A DNA stretch of 26,768 bases from UBA6168 sp964643005 (lineage in GTDB: Bacteria; Bacteroidota; Bacteroidia; Chitinophagales; Saprospiraceae). Made by a program: the position numbers and the translations under genes. Shown in pieces: positions 22,815-26,768 of the stretch. Numbering within the stretch: position 1 is the first letter of the stretch; the number at the start of each line of letters is the position of its first letter. Below the pieces are notes generated by a model, which saw only the letters and a list, made by a program, of their open reading frames with translations, made no database searches and was not told the DNA's origin. Location of the stretch: contig CAZXQI010000048.1 in NCBI GenBank assembly GCA_964643005.1, positions 1-26,768 of the forward strand, read 5' to 3'.

Positions 22815-25800
22815 TTAGTTGCTCCCGCTTTTTCTCTTGTCTAAGTCGTCCTGTAGCTTTTTAATCTGTTCTTCTAAGTCTTTCTTTTGGGCGACCAGTT
22901 CAGCGGTCTTGACGCGTTCGACTTCGTACCTCTGGCGTTCTTCAGTGATTTGTTTGGCAGTGTCTTCCTTCACCTTGGTGATTTGCGCCGCCGCCTGTTG
23001 CTTGGCGTCGTAAATGGCGTCGGCTGCATCTTTCTTGGCCTTGTTGATTTCGTCGAGGGATTGTTTGCGGGCGTCCTCTGCTTCGGAAGCATACTGAGAC
23101 TTTTTGGCGGAAGCCTCCTGGCGAGCCTTGCCGATTTCATCCTGCGCCTGCGTGCGGGCATTGGCGATATCGGCTCTGGACTGAGCCTCTGCATCGGCTG
23201 CCTGTTTGGAGTATTGATTGACGAGGGTGGCGGACTGCTGTTGAGCGGCGACGATATTTTTCTGGGCGGCGAGTTCGGCCTCAGCCACCTGGGCGGCGAG
23301 GTCTTTCTGCTTTTGTTCGGTCTCCTGCTTGGCCTGAGTGACAGCTTCCTGAGCCTGTCTCTTGGTAGCGGCCACTTCCTTAGCTGCGCTTTCTTTGGCT
23401 GAGACTACCTGGTCGGCGGCTTCTTTGCGGGCAGTCAAAACTTCGAGCGAGGAAGCTTCTTTTTGCTTAGAGGCTTCTTCGCGCGCCTTTTTGATTTCAC
23501 CGGCGGCGGTGGACTTGGCAAGTGCGATTTCGTGAGCGGAGGTTTCGCGGGCGGCGGCCACTTCATTGGCTATCTTTTGTCGCTCGTTGGCGCCGGCTTC
23601 GCGGGCTGCCCGGACTTGGTCTGATTCATCTTGTTTGGTCTTGGCGATGTTCTCGGCGGCGCTTCGCTTTGCTTCAGCCGCATCGTTAGTCGCCTTTTGA
23701 ACTGCCAGGGCAGCTTGTTCTTTGGCGGCGGCAATTTCTTTGGCGGCGGTTTCCTGGGCGGAGGATATTTCAGAGGCGGCTCTTTCTTTAGCGATAATCA
23801 CCTCTTCTACACTGGTCTCTTTCGTTTGCTTTTCCTTTTCTTTAGCTGCCGCAATGGTTTGAGCCGCTTCTTCCTGGATTTGCTTAATGCGCTGCTGAGC
23901 CGTTTCCTGAGAAGCAGCCACGTCGGAGGCGTACTGCTTTTTGGCCTCGTCGGATCGGGACTGAATGGAATGAACTTCCTGAGAGGCTGCGTCCTGCGCC
24001 TTTTTGATTTCATCCAGGGCGCGTTGTCTGGCATCGGCTACATCCTTCGCAGACTCCTGTTTGATTTTGCTTTCGGCATCTTTAGCGGATTGGATGGAGG
24101 CCGCCAGTTCCTGCTGGACGCGGGCAATTTCAGCTTCTGCCTTTTGGCGGGCGGCGGCTATTTCTTCATTGATCTTTGCCGTTTCGGCCTGGGCTTTGGC
24201 GCGGGCTTCAGCTAACTGTTTGGCTTCCTTCTGGTTGATTTCCTGAATTTGCTGGGCGGCGGCTTCCTGGGCTTCTTTCACAGCTTGCGCAGATTTTACT
24301 TTCTCCGCCTCGGCGACAGCTTTTGCTGCCGCTATCTGAGTCGCAGTTTCCTGTTTGGTCTTTAGAATTTCTTCATTAGCTCTGGCCTTTTCCTCGACGA
24401 CCTGCTGTTGTGTTTGTTGGATTTCTTCGGCGGCTCGCTTTTTCGCAGCGGCAACTTCTAAGGCGGAAGCTTCCTTCTGGCGAGCGGCATTTTCCTGCAT
24501 TTCACCGAGTTCCGAAGCGTTCTTTTCCTGTAATAGCGCTTTCTCCTGCGCCGCCTTGCGCTTGCTCTCCGCCACCTCGAAAGCCAGTTTTTCCTTTTCA
24601 ATGACAGCGGCCTCCCGGGCTTCGGCGATTTGCGAAGCGGCCTCTTCTTTGGCTTTCAGGATTTCTTCCGAGGCGTTTTTCTTAGTGATAACGACTTCTT
24701 CCGCCGTTCTCTCGCGCTCCGTTTTGGCATTGAGCCTCGCCTGCTCAACCTGTTGTGCGTTCTCTTCGCGTATGCGGTTAATTTCGGAAGAGGAGGTTTC
24801 CCGAGCCGTGGCGATTTCATCCACGTACTGGCCTTTGGCCTGCTCCATGTTTTCTTTGACCTTTCTGAGTTCTGCCGCAGCCTGTTCTCTGGCGGCGGCC
24901 ACCTGTTCGGCTGACTCCAGTTTGGCTTTCTGAATTTCTTCCGCTGCGCGCTGGCGGGCTTCTATAATTGTAAGATTGATTTTCTCTATCTCGCCAGTGG
25001 CCTTTTCTCTGGCGTCCACGACTCCCGCAGCGCTCTCCCGGCGGGCTGCGTCTATCTCCTCCTGAGACTTTTTGCGGGCTTCTAATACCTCTTGGGCAAA
25101 TTTTGACTTTTCCTCCTGAGACTGCGACCTCACGTTCACCATCTCTTCCTGTATCTGGGACTTGTATTTGTCCAACTTGTCATTCTCGGCGGCAATTTCG
25201 GCTCTCACCCGCTCTTTGGTTTTTCTGAGTTGCTCGTACAGGTCGGCCAGCTCCTGATCGTTCAGGAGGCTGGGATCGGCAACCCGTTGTATCGTTTTTC
25301 CCTGCCCTTCATTCTGATGGGTAACGGGCATCCCCTGTGGATCGTCGCTACCTTTTACGATTCGCTCATTTCCAACGATGGGTTCATCCTTTACTAATGA
25401 CTTGTTCAGTTTCTGGTAAAAGCACTTCGCCTGGTTTTGAAAATCTGCCTGCCGGTTGGCGACGACGGGGAATTTCAACATTTCATTTTTTACATAATTC
25501 CTGAAATAAATGGTGTTCATGGTGCTTTCGGCAAACCATTCGACGGCGGCAAGGTCTAATTTGATGGTGTTTTGATGAATGGGAGTACCTCCTTCTTTCA
25601 CAATTTCTCCCATTTCCACAAATCGGTAATTCCTGCGGATATTGTTATTGTCAACAAAAATCATCTCGTCATTTTGGTTGAAAATAGTGCCGTTTTTGGA
25701 ATAGACCCTCGCCATGACCCCTGAGGATTCATTCCTCAGGTCAATGCTGTAGGAGTAGGTGCCCCTCACGATAATCGTTTGCGGATTCGTTTTGAGCACA

Positions 25801-25916
25801 TGCGATCCTGCGATGACTTTGTCTTCGAGAATGACGCCGTCGCAGCTTTGCGCAAACAGTTGACCTAAGTAAAAAAGCTGGGCGATCACAAGGGAAAATG
25901 ACGGTATTATTTTCAT
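22815..25916 (-). CDS. Secreted giant coiled-coil protein with hendecad/heptad super-repeat
   Basis: Exported protein of 1033 residues with no name I can give. The start at 25916 gives a signal peptide, MKIIPSFSLVIAQLFYLGQL, ending near FAQ; an ATG at 25961 would add 15 unlikely residues. Residues about 24-165 form a small, probably beta-rich globular domain (IIVRGTYSYSIDLRNESSGVMARVYSKNG) with only two cysteines (25 and 165), perhaps disulfide-linked. A polar linker (about 170-215) follows. From about 220 to the end the chain is one Ala/Glu/Lys/Gln-rich coiled coil with no proline; residues 266-996 parse completely into 11- and 18-residue units, usually 11+11+18. It ends with a heptad-like segment and KRKSGSN. 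There is no membrane helix or C-terminal sorting domain, so it is probably a long periplasmic or envelope rod. A TolA-like spacer role is possible but unproven. Confidence 0.85.
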   Translation of the reverse strand: MKIIPSFSLVIAQLFYLGQLFAQSCDGVILEDKVIAGSHVLKTNPQTIIVRGTYSYSIDLRNESSGVMARVYSKNGTIFNQNDEMIFVDNNNIRRNYRFVEMGEIVKEGGTPIHQNTIKLDLAAVEWFAESTMNTIYFRNYVKNEMLKFPVVANRQADFQNQAKCFYQKLNKSLVKDEPIVGNERIVKGSDDPQGMPVTHQNEGQGKTIQRVADPSLLNDQELADLYEQLRKTKERVRAEIAAENDKLDKYKSQIQEEMVNVRSQSQEEKSKFAQEVLEARKKSQEEIDAARRESAAGVVDAREKATGEIEKINLTIIEARQRAAEEIQKAKLESAEQVAAAREQAAAELRKVKENMEQAKGQYVDEIATARETSSSEINRIREENAQQVEQARLNAKTERERTAEEVVITKKNASEEILKAKEEAASQIAEAREAAVIEKEKLAFEVAESKRKAAQEKALLQEKNASELGEMQENAARQKEASALEVAAAKKRAAEEIQQTQQQVVEEKARANEEILKTKQETATQIAAAKAVAEAEKVKSAQAVKEAQEAAAQQIQEINQKEAKQLAEARAKAQAETAKINEEIAAARQKAEAEIARVQQELAASIQSAKDAESKIKQESAKDVADARQRALDEIKKAQDAASQEVHSIQSRSDEAKKQYASDVAASQETAQQRIKQIQEEAAQTIAAAKEKEKQTKETSVEEVIIAKERAASEISSAQETAAKEIAAAKEQAALAVQKATNDAAEAKRSAAENIAKTKQDESDQVRAAREAGANERQKIANEVAAARETSAHEIALAKSTAAGEIKKAREEASKQKEASSLEVLTARKEAADQVVSAKESAAKEVAATKRQAQEAVTQAKQETEQKQKDLAAQVAEAELAAQKNIVAAQQQSATLVNQYSKQAADAEAQSRADIANARTQAQDEIGKARQEASAKKSQYASEAEDARKQSLDEINKAKKDAADAIYDAKQQAAAQITKVKEDTAKQITEERQRYEVERVKTAELVAQKKDLEEQIKKLQDDLDKRKSGSN
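22929..25121 (-). repeat. Coding tandem super-repeat, nominal period 40 codons (120 bases)
   Basis: Residues 266-996 divide without remainder into 11-residue units (consensus AAxEIxxAKxx) and eighteen 18-residue units (consensus xxxxKxKxAxEVxxARxx, a heptad plus a hendecad). Twelve periods are exactly 11+11+18, two are 11+11+11+18 and three are 11+18. Copies differ considerably in sequence, so the array is old rather than a recent DNA slippage product. Confidence 0.85.
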
Positions 25917-25931
25917 GGCAAAAATTTTAAC

Positions 25932-25962
25932 CCAAGATAGCTGTTTTTGACAGGCTGCCAAA
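25932..25962 (-). promoter_or_regulatory. Promoter of the coiled-coil gene (-33 TTTG, -7 TATCTTGG)
   Basis: On the minus strand TTTG (25959-25962) is separated by 19 bases from TATCTTGG (25932-25939), one mismatch from TAnnTTTG. Both spacing and elements fit the Bacteroidota promoter. The box ends 15 bases before the ATG at 25916, so the leader would be only about 10 bases. This also excludes the upstream ATG at 25961. Confidence 0.6.
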
Positions 25963-26012
25963 TTTTTCTTTTTGAAGATTGCAGAAATATTTCGTCAGAA
26001 TGTGCAAGCCCG

Positions 26013-26040
26013 GATGATTGCCAAATTTTAAGCAATCATC
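26013..26040. terminator. Strong hairpin at the pyrB stop codon
   Basis: GATGATTGC (26013-26021) pairs perfectly over 9 bp with GCAATCATC (26032-26040), with a loop of 10 bases. The right arm touches the pyrB stop codon. No T-run follows on the minus strand (CGGGCTTGC), so it may protect the 3' end rather than terminate by itself. Confidence 0.45.
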
Positions 26041-26768
26041 TATTTCCTGGCAGCCAGAAGATATAAAACAGCCATTCGGATGGCTACTCCGTTTTCAACT
26101 TGTTGTAAAATGATGGAATGCTCAGAGTCCGCCACGTCGCTCGTCAACTCTACTCCTCGATTAATCGGTCCCGGGTGCATGATGACGATCTCCTTGCCAA
26201 TACTGTCCAACAGTTCTCTGTTGATGCCAAAATACTGGGCGTATTCCCTCACGGAAGGGAAGTACTTTGTATCCTGGCGCTCCAGTTGAATCCTCAGCAC
26301 GTTGGCCACGTCGCACCATTCCAAAGTCTTTCTCACGTCGTGTTCTACGCCTGCGCCCAATTGGGGAAGATGCTTGGGAATCAGGGTGGGCGGCCCGCAT
26401 ACTTTCACTTCCGCTCCCAATTTTTGCAGGCAAAAAATATTGCTGAGCGCTACCCTGGAATGGGTGATGTCGCCAAAGATGGCTACTTTTTTTCCGGCCA
26501 GGTCTCCCAGCTTTTCACGGATGGAATAGGCGTCGAGCAAAGCCTGAGTGGGGTGCTCGTGCGTGCCGTCGCCGGCGTTGACGATACTGGCTTCGATGTG
26601 CCTCGCCAATAATTGTGGAGCGCCAGGGGCGGGATGGCGCAGGACGATCATGTCCACTTTCATGGACAGGACGTTGTTCACCGTATCGAGTAAGGTTTCG
26701 CCTTTGTTGACGGAAGAGGAGGAAGCGGAAAAATTGACGATGTCGGCAGAGAGGCGTTTTTCTGCCAG
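26040..26768 (-). CDS. pyrB: Aspartate carbamoyltransferase catalytic subunit, 5' end outside the window
   Basis: Catalyses the first committed step of pyrimidine synthesis, carbamoyl phosphate plus aspartate to carbamoyl aspartate. The C-terminal 242 residues are present. The frame is open to the window edge, beginning LAEKRLSADIVNFSASSSSV, so the true start and the STRTRTSFE carbamoyl-phosphate loop lie beyond 26768. Visible motifs are VNKGETLLDTV, VLRHPAPGAPQLLA, NAGDGTHEHPTQALLD, KVAIFGDITHSRVA (aspartate-domain dinucleotide-like fold) and MHPGPINRGVEL, all diagnostic of PyrB and not of OTC (which would have a DxxxxMG/SMG loop). The sequence ends AVLYLLAARK. In many Bacteroidota pyrB follows pyrR; that cannot be checked here. 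Confidence 0.95.
   Translation of the reverse strand: MAEKRLSADIVNFSASSSSVNKGETLLDTVNNVLSMKVDMIVLRHPAPGAPQLLARHIEASIVNAGDGTHEHPTQALLDAYSIREKLGDLAGKKVAIFGDITHSRVALSNIFCLQKLGAEVKVCGPPTLIPKHLPQLGAGVEHDVRKTLEWCDVANVLRIQLERQDTKYFPSVREYAQYFGINRELLDSIGKEIVIMHPGPINRGVELTSDVADSEHSIILQQVENGVAIRMAVLYLLAARK

Noticed and set aside
22887..24933. Long plus-strand open frames antisense to the coiled-coil gene
   Set aside because: They are by-products of the biased, repetitive codons of the real gene; their translations are low-complexity and resemble no secreted or soluble family.

Overview
The window reads as chromosomal DNA of a Bacteroidota bacterium, probably of the Saprospiria/Lewinella-Haliscomenobacter type. 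The family assignment is an inference from gene content. The evidence is: several -7 boxes of the Bacteroidota form TAnnTTTG close upstream of genes, start codons mostly without Shine-Dalgarno sequences, a GH29 fucosidase, a GH3/beta-lactamase lipoprotein fusion, an APH-RapZ fusion and intergenic repeats rich in AATCtGCG-like words. Base composition is moderate. No tRNA, rRNA, CRISPR array or insertion sequence was recognised.

Layout. 1-2.4 kb: a frameshifted gene remnant, a secreted alpha-L-fucosidase (GH29) and an ORF6N-domain protein, the last two on the minus strand. 2.5-7.4 kb, plus strand: DUF488 protein, TehA/SLAC1-like anion channel, small outer-membrane barrel protein, then a CPA2 cation/proton antiporter with a stress-protein-like tail. 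The antiporter follows a 580-base non-coding stretch that holds a promoter box and a strikingly structured leader. 7.5-11.4 kb, minus strand: a compact nitric-oxide/iron-sulfur repair operon (DUF1858-DUF2249 protein, NnrS/heme-copper-oxidase-like membrane protein, MIP18/SufT-type protein, Rrf2 regulator with three cysteines, RIC/ScdA di-iron repair protein). It is preceded by a -7 box and a 26-base near-perfect palindrome that is a good operator candidate. A methyltransferase lies just upstream. 12.6-14.9 kb: a PabB-PabC fusion and PabA, overlapping by ATGA, make 4-aminobenzoate for folate; dihydrofolate reductase (folA) lies at 22.2 kb. 15.0-16.6 kb: a 14-TM DHA2-type MFS exporter with an almost leaderless promoter. 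16.7-17.1 kb: a small helical ORF without a normal start codon. 17.2-22.0 kb: a lipoprotein joining a GH3 fold that has lost its catalytic motifs to an intact serine beta-lactamase/esterase domain, and a sugar-kinase-like APH domain fused to a RapZ C-terminal domain; together these suggest cell-wall amino-sugar metabolism. Related intergenic repeats flank the APH-RapZ gene. 22.8-25.9 kb: a secreted 1033-residue protein whose last three quarters is one coiled coil built on a regular 40-residue super-repeat. The window ends inside pyrB.

The most unusual items are the 40-residue hendecad/heptad super-repeat, the multi-hairpin antiporter leader, the catalytically dead GH3 domain and the palindromic operator of the NO operon.
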